The notes beneath the pieces are model-generated. The model was given only the letters and a program-made list of their open reading frames with translations, was not told the DNA's origin and did no database searches. Of a DNA stretch of 45,757 bases, positions 30,880-42,268 are shown piece by piece; positions within the stretch are counted from its first letter, which is position 1, and each line of letters begins with the position of its first letter. The stretch lies in NCBI GenBank assembly GCA_016710095.1, contig JADJLL010000033.1, positions 1 to 45,757 of the forward strand, given 5' to 3'. The translations under genes and the position numbers were made by a program. The DNA comes from Candidatus Eiseniibacteriota bacterium. Lineage in GTDB: Bacteria > Eisenbacteria > RBG-16-71-46.

Positions 30880-32943
30880 GTGATCGATCTCCTGATTTCC
30901 ACCTGCCTGAGCGCGGCCCTCGCCGTGAGCGCGCCGGGGGCGGCCTCGCCGCCGCCCGCGGACTCCGCGAGCGCGCCGACGTCGCAGGCTCCGCGCACCG
31001 TGCGCACGCTGCCGCCCGTCGAGGTGCGGCGCGACCGCGCGCTGCTCGACGCGCGCCGCCGCGCGCCGACCGCGAGCGTGACCGACCTGCGCGCCGGCGA
31101 GTCCGCGCGTGCGCTCGAGAGCGTGAGCGAGCTGCTGCAGTCGAGCGCGAGCGCGCGCGTCGTGAGCTACGGCGGGCTCGGCGCGTTCAGCACGCTGTCG
31201 CTGCGCGGCGCGCCTCCCGGGCAGGTGTCCGTGTACCTCGACGGCGTGCCGCTCACGAGCGCGGCGCACGGCGTCGTGAACCTGTCCGACCTTCCCGCGA
31301 GCGCGATCGACCGCATCGAGGTGTATCGCGGTTTCGCGCCGCTCGGCTTCGGCGCGGCCGCGCCCGGCGGTGCCGTGAACCTCGTCACCGCCGAGGACGG
31401 CGCGCCGCGCACGGTGCGCGTCGCCGCGGGATCGTTCGGCACGTACGAAGCGCGCGGCACCGCCGGCGCGAAGCGCGGCGCGTGGTCGGCGCTCGCGCAC
31501 GCGGGCGCTCAGGGCTCCGAAGGCGACTTCGACTTCGTCGACGACAACGGCACGCCGTTCAACGCCGGCGACGACGAAGTCACGCGCCGCCTCAACAACC
31601 GCTTCGACGCCGCGAATGCGCTCGCGCGCGTGGCGTGGGCGCCGCGCGAAGGCGTGCGCGTGAGCGCGCGCGGCGAGGGCTTCCGCAAGGCGCAGGGCGT
31701 GCCCGGGCTCGGTGCCATTCAGGCGCCGCATCCGCGGCTCGCGTTCTCGCGCGCGCTCGGCGCCTTCGACGCGGCGGTGGCGCTCGACGACCGCTTGCCC
31801 GGCGCCACGCTGCGCGCGCACGCGCAGCGCGAGCGCACGCGCTTCACCGACACCGCGAGCGAGCTGGGCCTCGGCCGGCAGGAAACCGACGCGCGCTTCG
31901 CCGACCGCGGCGCCGGGCTCGACGTGGCGACGCCCGCGGCGTGGCGGCGCGTGACCGCGGTCGCGGGCTTCGCGCTGCGGCGCGAGACCGCCGAGCCCGC
32001 GGCCCCGACCTACGGTCAGGCGCTGCCGCCGCAGACGCGCCGCGAGACGCGCGCCGCGCACGTGGGCGCGCAGCTGCACTTCGCGGACGACGCGGTCACG
32101 CTGCACGCCGCGCGGCGCTGGGACCGTCAGGCGGATCATCTGCGCGCGACGATCGTCGGCGGGCTGCCGTACGCGCTCGACGCGACGCGCGTGCTGAACG
32201 CGCCGCAGCTTGGGCTCCGCGTGCGCCTGCCGCGGCAACTCGAGCTGCGCGGCAATTGGACGCGCACGGGACGCGCGCCGGAGTTCCTCGAGCTGTTCGG
32301 CGATCAGGCCGTCGTGCAGGCGAACCCGAAGCTGCTGCCCGAGTCGGGCGAGTCGTGGGACGCCGGCGCAGCATGGCGCGGACGCCGCGGCGTCTGGAGC
32401 GCGACCGCCGAGTACGCGCACTTCGAATCGCGCACGCGCGATCTCATCACATGGGTCTCCGCGTCGCAGCGCACCGTGCGCGCGACGAACATCGCCCGCG
32501 CGCGCACGTCGGGTGACGAGGCGAGCGCGCGTCTCGCGTGGCGCGCGGTCTCGGTGTCCGCCGCGTTCACGTGGCTCGACGCACGGCAGGACGATCGCGC
32601 GTCGCTTTATTACGGCCGCCGCCTTCCGCAGCGGCCGGAGTACCAGCGCTACGCGCGCCTCGACGCGCGCCGTGGCGGCTGGCACGCCGCGGCCGACGTG
32701 CTCGTGCTCGGCGAGGACTATCTCGATCCCATCAACTTCCGCCGTGTGCCCGAACGCACGCTGGTGGGCGCGTCCTTGTCGCGCGCGTGGGGCCCGCTGC
32801 GGCTCACGCTCGAGGGCAAGAACCTGTCCGACAGCCGCGCGCAGGACGTCGGCGGTTATCCGCTTCCCGGCCGCAGCGCGTTCGCTTCGTGCGAGTGGCG
32901 CTTCGGCCGTTCCGGCACCACCTCACGCAATCCTCGGAGTTGA
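30880..32943 (+). CDS. btuB: TonB-dependent receptor, BtuB-type cobalamin transporter
   Basis: An outer-membrane TonB-dependent barrel predicted to import cobalamin, because it is preceded by a cobalamin riboswitch. A plug domain (residues about 50-170) carries SYGGLGAFSTLSLRGAP, VSVYLDGVPLT, DRIEVYRGFAPLGFG and GGAVNLVT. A long barrel follows, with Thr/Ala-rich strands and a terminal strand ending in CEWRFG, giving 687 residues. The GTG start at 30880 has a weak ribosome binding site. An in-frame GTG at 30829 lies inside the hairpin loop and is an alternative. The next gene begins two bases after this stop. Confidence 0.88.
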   Translation: MIDLLISTCLSAALAVSAPGAASPPPADSASAPTSQAPRTVRTLPPVEVRRDRALLDARRRAPTASVTDLRAGESARALESVSELLQSSASARVVSYGGLGAFSTLSLRGAPPGQVSVYLDGVPLTSAAHGVVNLSDLPASAIDRIEVYRGFAPLGFGAAAPGGAVNLVTAEDGAPRTVRVAAGSFGTYEARGTAGAKRGAWSALAHAGAQGSEGDFDFVDDNGTPFNAGDDEVTRRLNNRFDAANALARVAWAPREGVRVSARGEGFRKAQGVPGLGAIQAPHPRLAFSRALGAFDAAVALDDRLPGATLRAHAQRERTRFTDTASELGLGRQETDARFADRGAGLDVATPAAWRRVTAVAGFALRRETAEPAAPTYGQALPPQTRRETRAAHVGAQLHFADDAVTLHAARRWDRQADHLRATIVGGLPYALDATRVLNAPQLGLRVRLPRQLELRGNWTRTGRAPEFLELFGDQAVVQANPKLLPESGESWDAGAAWRGRRGVWSATAEYAHFESRTRDLITWVSASQRTVRATNIARARTSGDEASARLAWRAVSVSAAFTWLDARQDDRASLYYGRRLPQRPEYQRYARLDARRGGWHAAADVLVLGEDYLDPINFRRVPERTLVGASLSRAWGPLRLTLEGKNLSDSRAQDVGGYPLPGRSAFASCEWRFGRSGTTSRNPRS

Positions 32944-32945
32944 TC

Positions 32946-34334
32946 ATGCGCCGTGCTCTCGCATCCTTCGCGCTCACCCTGCTCGTCGCGGCTTCGGCCG
33001 CGAACGCCCAGACGAAGGCGTTCGTCTACGCGACCGACTATTCGACCGGCAGCCTGAGCGCCGCGGCGCTGCAGCCGCGCACCGTCGCGTGCGACGTGGC
33101 GAGCCCGCACTCGGACGCGTCGCTGCGCTTCTACGGCGGGCAGCTGTACGTCGTGAACCGGTTCGGCGGCGACAACATCCAGGTCGTGCACCCCACGACG
33201 TACGCGACCTTGCGCCAGTTCTCCGTCGGCAACGGATCGAACCCGCACGACATCGCGTTCGCGTCGGCGACCAAGGCGTACGTGACGCGCTACCAGTCGA
33301 ACGATCTGTGGATCGTGAACCCCGCGACCGGCGCGCACACCGGTACGATCTCGCTCGCGGCGTTCGCCGATGCCGACGGCTTCTGCGAGATGGACCACAT
33401 GCACGTGGTCGGGCCGCTGCTCTTCGTGTCGCTCGAGCGCATCCGTACCGATCAGGCCTACGCGCCCGACGACAGCGGGCTCGTGGCGGTGGTGGACATG
33501 CGCACGGACGCGATCGTCGACTGCGATCCGGTGACGCCCGGCGTGCAGGCGATCCTGTTGCCGCTGTCGAATCCGTTCACCGCGTTCCAGTTCGACGCCG
33601 CGACGAGCCGGCTGCTGATCGGCTGCGCCGGCGCGTTCGGCGCGAACGACGGCGGCATCGTGCGCATCGATCCGGTCAACCTTCGCGCCGACGGCGTCGC
33701 GATCACCGAAGCCGCGCTCGGCGGGGACGTGAACGACTTCGTGTGGGGCGGCCCGCAGAAGTCGTGGGCCGTGACGGCCGACGCCGCGTTCACGACGCAC
33801 CTCGTGTCGTGGAGCGCGCAGACGGGCGCCGTGCTCGCGACGCTGTGGACGCCCGGCGGCTATGCGCTCGCCGACATCGAGCGCGCGGGGAACGAACTCT
33901 GGGTGTGCAACAACAGCTTCTCCACGCCGCGCGTGCGCGTGTTCTCGACCGTCACCGACGCGGTCGTCGGCTCCGACGTCGTGTGCGCGCTGCCGCCGGT
34001 CGCGCTGTCGTTCGACCAGGCGAGCGCGCAGGCGGCCGGAGTGGGCGGGGAGTCCGCGCGCGCGATGTTCTCGGCCGCGGCGCCGAGCCCGACGCGGGGC
34101 GCCACCGCGTTCACGCTCACGCTCGCCGAGCCGGGCGAGGCGAGCGTCACGGTGTTCGACCCCTCGGGCCGCCGCGTGCGGGTGTTGCTCGCCGGTGTCC
34201 GGCCCTCCGGGCCGGCGGCGGTCGTCTGGGACCTCGCGGACGGCGCCGGCGCGCGCGTCGCGCCGGGGCTGTACCTCGTTCGCGCGGAAGCCGGTGGCGC
34301 GTCCTGGACCCGGCGGGTGATCGTGCTCGAGTGA
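32946..34334 (+). CDS. Secreted beta-propeller protein, BtuG-like cobalamin-binding partner
   Basis: The 462-residue protein has a signal peptide (MRRALASFALTLLVAASAANA). Its blades contain YGGQLYVVNRFGGDNIQVV, FASATKAYVTRYQSNDLWIVNP, VNDFVWGGPQKSWAV and ADIERAGNELWVCNNS, a YncE-like WD/YVTN-type repeat. In Bacteroides the surface lipoprotein BtuG is a seven-bladed propeller beside BtuB. Here the propeller is translationally adjacent to BtuB (two-base gap) under the same cobalamin riboswitch. Instead of a lipobox it ends with a FlgD-like sorting domain (PSPTRGATAFTL, DPSGRRVRVL, APGLYLVRAE). I infer capture of cobalamin at the cell surface; ligand binding is not shown. Confidence 0.8.
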   Translation: MRRALASFALTLLVAASAANAQTKAFVYATDYSTGSLSAAALQPRTVACDVASPHSDASLRFYGGQLYVVNRFGGDNIQVVHPTTYATLRQFSVGNGSNPHDIAFASATKAYVTRYQSNDLWIVNPATGAHTGTISLAAFADADGFCEMDHMHVVGPLLFVSLERIRTDQAYAPDDSGLVAVVDMRTDAIVDCDPVTPGVQAILLPLSNPFTAFQFDAATSRLLIGCAGAFGANDGGIVRIDPVNLRADGVAITEAALGGDVNDFVWGGPQKSWAVTADAAFTTHLVSWSAQTGAVLATLWTPGGYALADIERAGNELWVCNNSFSTPRVRVFSTVTDAVVGSDVVCALPPVALSFDQASAQAAGVGGESARAMFSAAAPSPTRGATAFTLTLAEPGEASVTVFDPSGRRVRVLLAGVRPSGPAAVVWDLADGAGARVAPGLYLVRAEAGGASWTRRVIVLE

Positions 34335-34542
34335 TCCCGCGCGGTCCGTCCCTGCGGGGCAAATACCCCGTCCGGGGCGCCCAGCGGGCAAGTTTCCACT
34401 TGGGGCGCCGTGCCGGGTGCGGCACTATTGAGCGGAACGAACTCTCCACCGGGGCGGCCCGCCGCGCCCGGTGACTGCTGCGCCCGGCGCCGCCGGAGCC
34501 CGTCAGCGACATCTTTGCTCGATTCCATTTTCCGGAGGGCTC

Positions 34543-35214
34543 ATGCCGTTCCTCGGACGCCGTCTCTTCCTCCTGATGGGTGCCGCACTGGCGCTCGCCA
34601 CGGCCGGTGCGCTGCGCCCGGCGCCGGCACAGGCCAGCAACGTCATCCTCGAATGGACCGCGCCCGGCGACGACAGCACCTACGGCCGCGCGATGGAGTA
34701 CGACCTGCGCTGGTCGCTCCGCGAGAACCAGTTCCCCAACCGTTTCTACTCGGCGCGCCGCATCGTCACCAACCTGCCGCAGACGCCGGGCTCGGTCGAA
34801 CGCGCGGTCGTCTCCGACGTGCCCGAGGGTTCGGCGATCTATTTCGCGCTCCGCACGCGCGACGAACGCGGCAACTGGTCGCGTCTTTCGAACGTCGCGG
34901 TCACGTACGCCGTCACCGACGTCGCCGACGGCGGCATCGCGCTCGACTTCTCGCTGCCGTCCGACAACCCTGCGCACGAGCTGACGCAGTTCACGCTCAG
35001 CATGCCGCGCCGTGGGGCGGCGACCGTGGACGCGATGGACGTGAGCGGCCGCCGCGTGCGCCGCATCGTGCGTGGCGACATGGCCGCCGGGCGCCACACG
35101 ATCGCGTGGGACTTGCGCGACGACACCGGCGCGCTCGCGCGTCCGGGCGTCTACTTCGTGCGTGCCCAGGTCGAAGGGCTCAACTTCGTGCGACGCGTGG
35201 TGGTGCTCAAGTAA
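34543..35214 (+). CDS. Small secreted protein with Fn3-like and C-terminal sorting domains
   Basis: The 223-residue protein starts at ATG 34543 with GGAGG six bases upstream. A signal peptide (LFLLMGAALALATAG) is followed by a fibronectin-III-like domain (NVILEWTAPGDDSTYGRAMEYDLRWS, IYFALRTRDERGNWSRLSN). The C-terminus is the short FlgD-like type (FTLSMPRRGAATVDAMDVSGRRVRRI, RPGVYFVRAQ). No catalytic motif is seen. It is on the strand of the cobalamin genes but 208 bases downstream with its own ribosome binding site; 34335-34542 shows no clear terminator. Function unknown. Confidence 0.75.
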   Translation: MPFLGRRLFLLMGAALALATAGALRPAPAQASNVILEWTAPGDDSTYGRAMEYDLRWSLRENQFPNRFYSARRIVTNLPQTPGSVERAVVSDVPEGSAIYFALRTRDERGNWSRLSNVAVTYAVTDVADGGIALDFSLPSDNPAHELTQFTLSMPRRGAATVDAMDVSGRRVRRIVRGDMAAGRHTIAWDLRDDTGALARPGVYFVRAQVEGLNFVRRVVVLK

Positions 35215-35238
35215 CGCACGCCGTCACGACGGAACGAA

Positions 35239-35281
35239 AACGAATCGGGCGGTCACCTTCGCGGTGGCCGCCCGATTCGTT
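35239..35281. terminator. Bidirectional intrinsic terminator between convergent genes
   Basis: A 19-pair stem (35239-35257 with 35263-35281, loop 35258-35262) lies just past the stop at 35214. It is four bases from the end of the convergent histidine kinase gene. The minus side is followed by TTTTCGTT, and the plus side by TTCGTTC. Confidence 0.8.
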
Positions 35282-35284
35282 CGT

Positions 35285-36694
<1,410 letters not shown>

Positions 36695-36698
<4 letters not shown>

Positions 36699-37853
36699 GC
36701 CGCCTTCGGAAGCGAACCGATCGCCACGCCGGTGAAGGTCTGGTTCACGTGCATGCCGTTGATCTGCTCGCCGTAGGTCGAGAAGCCGACGACGTGGTGC
36801 TTCACGAACAGCTCGCCCACGCGATCGCGTTCGCCGAGGCGTTCGACCTCGAGGCGGCGCAGGATGCAGTCGCACCCGATGATCAGCTGCGGCGGCCCGA
36901 TCTGCGCTTCGATCGCGGCGAACTCGCTGCTCAGCATGTCGTGCAGGTCGCCGGGCTGCGCGAGGCTGAGCACGATGCCGTCCTCGATCGCGCAGTAGAA
37001 CGTCAGGCTTCCGTCGTCGTTGGCCTTCTGGATGCTGCGCACGAACTGCTGGCCGCCCAGGCGCACGACCACGGGATTCGCGGCGAACACCTCGGGCGTG
37101 AGCGCGGCGACCTCCTTGCCGACGAGGCGCGCGTAGGCCTCGGCCGCGGGCTCGCCGTCGATCTCGGTCACGGTGCGCTGCGCTTCGTCCGCTCCGGTGA
37201 CGACGAGCTTCTGGTCCGTGCCCGTGATGTGCTGTGTCTTGAACACCCGGAACGGCAGCTCGGTGTGCACGAGCAGCAGCGCGGCAGCGTCGCTCGCGAA
37301 CGCGCCCCCGGCGTAGACGTGCGTGCCCTCGAATCGCAGGCCGTCGCCGGCCGATCCGCCGAACAGCGGGATCTCGCCCAGTGCCACGTACAGGGAGCTC
37401 GCCAGCAGTTCCTCGCGCACCGAAAGCCCGTCCACGAGAAGCATCGCGAAGGTGTGGTCGGCCGAAGGCTGCACACCCTGCGACGCGAGGCGCGCGCTTG
37501 AGGTCGCCGACGATCCCGGCGCCGCCGTTGAGCGTGAAGTGGGTGAGATCCGGGATCGGGGCGCACGCGGCGTGGAACGCGCCGCGCGGGAGCGAGAACG
37601 CGGTCACCGAGCCGTCGCTGAGTCCTTCCGGCCCGATCTCGCCGGCCGTCGTGCAGCCCAGCACGACCGCATGGCCGAACGCGCCCTTCACGGCGGCGGC
37701 GAACGCGTCGCGATCGAGGTTCGGGCTGGCGAAGAAGACGACCGCGGCGGCATTCGGCGCGTCGAGCTGGTGCGCGAGTTCCCCGGCGAGCACGACGGGG
37801 TCGGCACCGCGAACGATGGCGCGGCGCGTGGTCGGGGCTTCGGCCTGCGACAT
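36695..37853 (-). CDS. FIST-domain sensor protein, one frameshift
   Basis: FIST domains are predicted to bind small molecules such as amino acids and often feed histidine kinases. The N-terminal half (MSQAEAPTTRR, AAAVVFFASPNLDRDAF, VVLGCTTAGEIGPEGL, FHAACAPIPDL) and the C-terminal half (FAMLLVDGLS, IPLFGGSAGDGLRFEG, YCAIEDGIVLSLA, IIGCDCILRRLEVERLG, VVGFSTYGEQING) are both present. Between them the frame shifts near 37500; one extra base explains it and leaves about 385 residues. ATG 37853 has AGGAG seven bases upstream. The stop overlaps the kinase start, forming a two-gene sensory operon. The ligand is unknown. Confidence 0.85.
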
Positions 37854-38081
37854 GAAGTGCTCCTGCCGGAGTGAGGACCCGCGGGGGACGGGCAGGGTAG
37901 TGGTCTCCGGGGAAAGTCTCGGAGGGCGGGCCGCCTTCTTGAGAGGCCGTTCCGAGCGTCCGTGCCGCCGCTCGGAGGTCGCGCGGGCCGCCGGAAGGCC
38001 GCATTCACCGCCAGTTCGGTTGCAACGGCTCGCGCCGAGCGCACTAGCGTGGCCGCTCCACCTGCACTCTGGGAGCCCCCG

Positions 38082-39378
38082 ATGCGCCGCCGACTGCCCC
38101 TGTTGCTCACGCTCGTCGCCTTCGCCCTCGTGTTCGCCGCCGTGGCGCACGCCGCCGATGCGCCGCCGGCGCGCGACTACCTCGCCGAGGCCCGTGCGGG
38201 CTTCACGCCCGAGAACCGCGCCTACAGCCAGACGCGCGTCTTCCTCCGGCTGGTGGGTCCGCTCTACGGGATCTTCGCCGGGTTCCTGCTGCTCTTCACC
38301 GGGCTCTCGCGCCGGTTCCGGGACATGGCGCACGGGCTCGGGCACCGGATGTACGTGCGCGTGCTCGTGTACTTCACGCTCTACGCGAGCGCGATCTTCC
38401 TGCTCAGCCTGCCGCTCGCCTGGTTCGAGGAGTTCGCGCTCGAGCATCAATACGGGCTGTCCACCCAGAGCTTCGGCGGCTGGCTCGGCGACTCGCTCAA
38501 GGGGCACGTGTTCTCGATCGTCGCGGTCGGCGTCGTGCCGCTGCTCGCCCTCGCGTGGGGGCGCATCGTCGCGAGCCCGCGGCGCTGGTGGGCGTGGATC
38601 GCGGCGGGCACGCTGCCGGTCTCGCTCGTCGCGATCGTGCTGCAGCCGGTCGTGTTCGATCCGCTCTTCAACAAATTCACGCCGCTGCACGACGTGACGC
38701 TGCGTTCGGAGATCCTCGCGCTCGGCTCGCGCGCGGGCATCCCCGGGCGCAACGTGTACCGAAGTGGACATGAGCGCGAAGACCAAGAAGATCAATGCGT
38801 ACGTGAGCGGTTTCGGCGCGTCGCAGCGGATCGTGCTCTGGGACACGGCGCTCAAGGGATTGAAGCGCGACGAGATCCTCTTCGTCATGGGGCACGAGAT
38901 GGGGCACTACGTCCTCGGCCACATGTGGAAGTACCTCGCCGTGGTCTCGCTCGGCGCGTTCGCGGCGTTCTGGGCGTGCGCGCAGCTCGCGGGCGCGCTC
39001 GTGCGGCGCTTCGGCACGCAGTGGGGCGTCGAGGGCGTTTCGGATCTCGCGGCGATGCCGGCGCTGTTCCTGTCGCTCACGATCGTGACGCTCGTCACGA
39101 TGCCGGCGATGAACGCGCTCAGCTGCCGGGTCGAGCACGAGAGCGACATCTACGCGCTCGAGCTCACGCACGACAACGACGCGGGCGCGCGATCGTTCCT
39201 GCAGCTCGCGACGGACAACCGTTCCGATCCCGAGCCGCCGACCTGGGTGCGCGTGCTGCTCTACGACCACCCGCCGCTCGGCGAGCGCATCCGTTTCGCG
39301 CTCGAGTACCGGCCGTGGGAGAAGGGCGAGCCGAACCAGCTCTACAAGCCGAAGGCGCCGAACCTCGCGGTGAACTGA
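38082..39378 (+). CDS. M48 zinc metallopeptidase, Ste24/CAAX-type, one frameshift
   Basis: A membrane zinc protease that cleaves at or near the membrane face. The N-terminal CAAX-protease domain includes FALVFAAVAHA and several helices, with PVVFDPLFNKFTPL. The zinc site HEMGH (38893-38907) lies in MGHEMGHYVLGH, with the third ligand Glu in the EHESDIYAL segment. The frame changes at 38760 (expected VYEVDMSAK, read as VYRSGHER); one extra C explains it, since 1297 nt minus one is 432 codons. The restored length of 431 residues is normal. ATG 38082 follows GGGAG. Its 3' end meets the convergent asparagine synthase gene within 14 bases. Confidence 0.88.
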
Positions 39379-39391
39379 GCGGCCGTGGCGC

Positions 39392-41278
39392 TCAGGCGCC
39401 CGGGCGTTCCTTCCACCACAGCGCGAACATCGCGAGCGCGAAGAGCATCTGCGAGCGGTCCGCGCGGCCGCTGCGGTGCTCGGCGAAGAGCGCCGTGACG
39501 GCTTCGGGCTTCAGCGCGCCGGCGTTCTCGGCGCCGGAGTCGCGCCACAGTTCCTCGGCGTAGCGCCCGAAGTCCCCGCGCACCCAGCGCGCGAGCGGCA
39601 CCGCGAAGCCCTGCTTGGGGCGGTCGAGAATGCCGGGCGGCAGCCACGGTTCCACAGCCTTCCGCAGGATGTACTTGCCGGTCGAGCCGCGCAGCTTGAG
39701 CGACACGGGCACGCTCGCGGCGAAGTCCACGAACGTGTGCGCGAGGAACGGCACGCGCACCTCGAGCGAGTGCGCCATGCTCGCGCGGTCCACCTTCGTG
39801 AGCATGTCGTCGGGCAGGCGCACGAGCGTGTCGGCGTAGAGCAGGTTCTCGACCGGATCGCGCGACACCGGCTTCGCGAAGTACGTGGCCTCGAGCCGCG
39901 CGAGTTCGTCGCCGGAGTCCAGCTGCGCGGTGAACTCGGGACGGTAGAGCTGTGCGCGCACCGACCGCGGCGCGAGCTGGTACTTGCTGAAGAAGCGCTG
40001 GAACGTGCTCGGCAGCGCGGCGTCGGCGGAGACCTTCGCGAGGCGCTGGCGGAAGTAGTTCCACTTCGGCAGCGGCATCGGCGGCAGCGTCGCGAGCGCG
40101 GCGGCCCAGCGGAACAGCGGGCCGTTCTCCTGCACGAGGCGCTCGTTGTAATGGCGCTCGTAGCCGGCGAACAGTTCGTCGCCGCCGTCGCCCGACATCG
40201 CCACGATCACCTGCTCGCGCGCGAGGCGCGAGACGTACCACGTGGGAATCGCGCTCGGGTCCGCGAACGGCTCGTCGTAGCAGCGCGCGAGCTGCGGCAG
40301 GATCACCGCCGCGTCGTCGAGCTCGACCTTGCGCTCGGTGTGGATGCAGCCGAGGTGCTCGGCCACGCGGCGCGCGTAGGGCGACTCGTCGAACTCGTTC
40401 ACGTCGAACCCGATCGTGAACGTGCGCACCGGCTCGCGCATGACCTTGCTCATGGCGGCGACGACCGCGGACGAATCCACGCCGCCGGACAGGAACGCGC
40501 CGAGCGGCACGTCGGCCTGCAGGTGGCGCTGGGTCACCGCGAGGAACTCCTCGCGGAAGCGCTCGATCCAGTCGCGCTCGCTCATCTCGGGCGCGGTGCG
40601 GTAGCGGAACTCCCAGAAGCGCTCGAGCCGCGGCTCGCCCGTGGCGCTCACCGTGAGCGAACAGCCCGGCGGCAGCTTGAGCACCTCGTCGTAGATCGTG
40701 TGCGGCGCGAGCACGTGCCCGAACGCGAAGTACTCGTCCATGGACTTCGCGCGCGGCGTGAACGACAGCCCGGGAATCGCGGCGAGCGTCTTGAGCTCGC
40801 TGCCCCAGGCGATGCCGCCGTGCTGCAGCGTGTAGAAGAACGGCTTGATGCCGATCGGGTCGCGCGCGAGGTGCACGGTCTTTTCGACCTTGTCCCAGAT
40901 CGCGACCGCGAACATGCCTTCGAGCTTCGCCCAGATCGCCGGGCCCCACGTGACCCAGCCGCGCAGGATGCTCTCGGTGTCGCTGTGCCCGCGGAACGTG
41001 TGACCGGCGGCTTCCAGTTCGGCCCGCAACGACGGATGGTTGAAAATCTCACCGTTGAACGTGATCACGTACCGGCCGCAGTCGCTCGTCATCGGCTGGT
41101 GGCCGAGCGGGGAGAGATCGACGATCGCGAGCCGGCGCATGCCGAAGCCGAAGTCGCCGTCGGCGAACGTGCCCTCGTCGTCCGGGCCACGGTGCACGAT
41201 CGTCGCGCACATCGCGCGCATCGTGCCCTCGTCCACCGCGCGCCCTCCGCGCGCGTACCAACCGACGATCCCGCACAT
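39392..41278 (-). CDS. asnB: Asparagine synthase (glutamine-hydrolysing)
   Basis: Makes asparagine, or amidates a similar carboxylate, using glutamine and ATP. The N-terminal Ntn glutaminase has nucleophile Cys2 (MCGIVGWY), HRGPDDEG and FNGEIFN. The C-terminal synthetase has AFLSGGVDSSAVVAAMS, the PPi loop, and SGDGGDELFAGYERHYNE. Length 628, standard. The start is four bases after the upstream glycosyltransferase stop. With that glycosyltransferase and the barrel protein it forms a three-gene cluster. In many bacteria AsnB-like amidotransferases in such clusters modify surface polysaccharide sugars, so the substrate need not be aspartate. Confidence 0.92.
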   Translation of the reverse strand: MCGIVGWYARGGRAVDEGTMRAMCATIVHRGPDDEGTFADGDFGFGMRRLAIVDLSPLGHQPMTSDCGRYVITFNGEIFNHPSLRAELEAAGHTFRGHSDTESILRGWVTWGPAIWAKLEGMFAVAIWDKVEKTVHLARDPIGIKPFFYTLQHGGIAWGSELKTLAAIPGLSFTPRAKSMDEYFAFGHVLAPHTIYDEVLKLPPGCSLTVSATGEPRLERFWEFRYRTAPEMSERDWIERFREEFLAVTQRHLQADVPLGAFLSGGVDSSAVVAAMSKVMREPVRTFTIGFDVNEFDESPYARRVAEHLGCIHTERKVELDDAAVILPQLARCYDEPFADPSAIPTWYVSRLAREQVIVAMSGDGGDELFAGYERHYNERLVQENGPLFRWAAALATLPPMPLPKWNYFRQRLAKVSADAALPSTFQRFFSKYQLAPRSVRAQLYRPEFTAQLDSGDELARLEATYFAKPVSRDPVENLLYADTLVRLPDDMLTKVDRASMAHSLEVRVPFLAHTFVDFAASVPVSLKLRGSTGKYILRKAVEPWLPPGILDRPKQGFAVPLARWVRGDFGRYAEELWRDSGAENAGALKPEAVTALFAEHRSGRADRSQMLFALAMFALWWKERPGA

Positions 41279-41281
41279 GCT

Positions 41282-42268
41282 CTAGCGTCCTTTCCGGTGG
41301 CGCGCGATCGCGCGCTCGTAGACCTGCAGCACCCGGCTCGCGACCGCTTCGAGCGCGAGCGGCGCGACGCGTTCGCGTCCGGGCCCGCGCGTGGGCGAAG
41401 CGAGCACGGCGGCGGTGGCGTCCGTGAACGCTTCCACGGTGCGCGCCACGACGGCCGACGGCGCGCAGTCGCGCAGCCGCTCCTCGCAGTCGCCGACGGG
41501 CGCCGCAACGACGGGCAGGTTGCAGCTCATCGCTTCCTTCACGGTGTTCGGCGAGCCCTCGTGATAGGAGGGCAGCAGCAGCACGTCGGCCCCGTTCATC
41601 GCCCGGACCATGTCCTCCGGCGGCCTGCCGTAGACCCACTCGAGCCGCACGTCGAGCCCGCGTGCCTTGAGCGCCGCCTCGACGCCCTGGGCGAGCGCGA
41701 AGTTCTTGCGCGGCTCTTCCGGGTTCGCGGCGAACAGCAGCACGTGCCCGTCGCGCCGCCAGCCGAGCGCGTCGCGCGCTTCGTCGCGCGGCATGGGCGT
41801 GAAGCGCGTCATGTTCACGCCGTTCGGGATCACGTGCACGTCCGCGACGTCGGCGATCACGCGGCGCATTTCCTCGCTCTTCACGATCACACCGTCGGCG
41901 CGGCGCGCGGCCCACTTCGACAGCGGGATCAGCGCGCGGCTCTTGAACGACAGCTGGCCCCGGTCGTCCGGGCGCCCGAGCAGGTCGTCGCCGCAGAACG
42001 ACACGACGAGCGGCAGCTTCACGTTCGCGCACGCCGCGCCCGAGTAGCCGTAGTGCGCGTGCACGACGTCGGCGCCGCACGAACGCGCGACGTCCGGCAG
42101 CGCGCGCAGCGCCTTCACGTACTCGCCCATGCTCTTCCAGCCTTCGATCTCGTAGAGCGTGTTCTGCACGCCCGCCGCGGCGAGCGAGTCCGCCTGCGAC
42201 TTCACGAACGCGCCCCAGTGCGGGCGCCGTTCGTTCGGCCACATGTTCGTGACGACGAGGACGCGCAT
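41282..42268 (-). CDS. GT4-type glycosyltransferase
   Basis: The 328-residue GT-B fold transferase has MRVLVVTNMWPNERRPHWGAFV, ADVVHAHYGYSG, VIPNGVNMTRF and the C-terminal SYHEGSPNTVKEAMSCNLPVVAAPVGDCEE, the sugar-nucleotide motif of family 4. ATG 42268 overlaps the stop of the upstream gene (TGATG). Likely adds a sugar to a surface polysaccharide or lipid-linked glycan; the sugar is not identified. Confidence 0.9.
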   Translation of the reverse strand: MRVLVVTNMWPNERRPHWGAFVKSQADSLAAAGVQNTLYEIEGWKSMGEYVKALRALPDVARSCGADVVHAHYGYSGAACANVKLPLVVSFCGDDLLGRPDDRGQLSFKSRALIPLSKWAARRADGVIVKSEEMRRVIADVADVHVIPNGVNMTRFTPMPRDEARDALGWRRDGHVLLFAANPEEPRKNFALAQGVEAALKARGLDVRLEWVYGRPPEDMVRAMNGADVLLLPSYHEGSPNTVKEAMSCNLPVVAAPVGDCEERLRDCAPSAVVARTVEAFTDATAAVLASPTRGPGRERVAPLALEAVASRVLQVYERAIARHRKGR

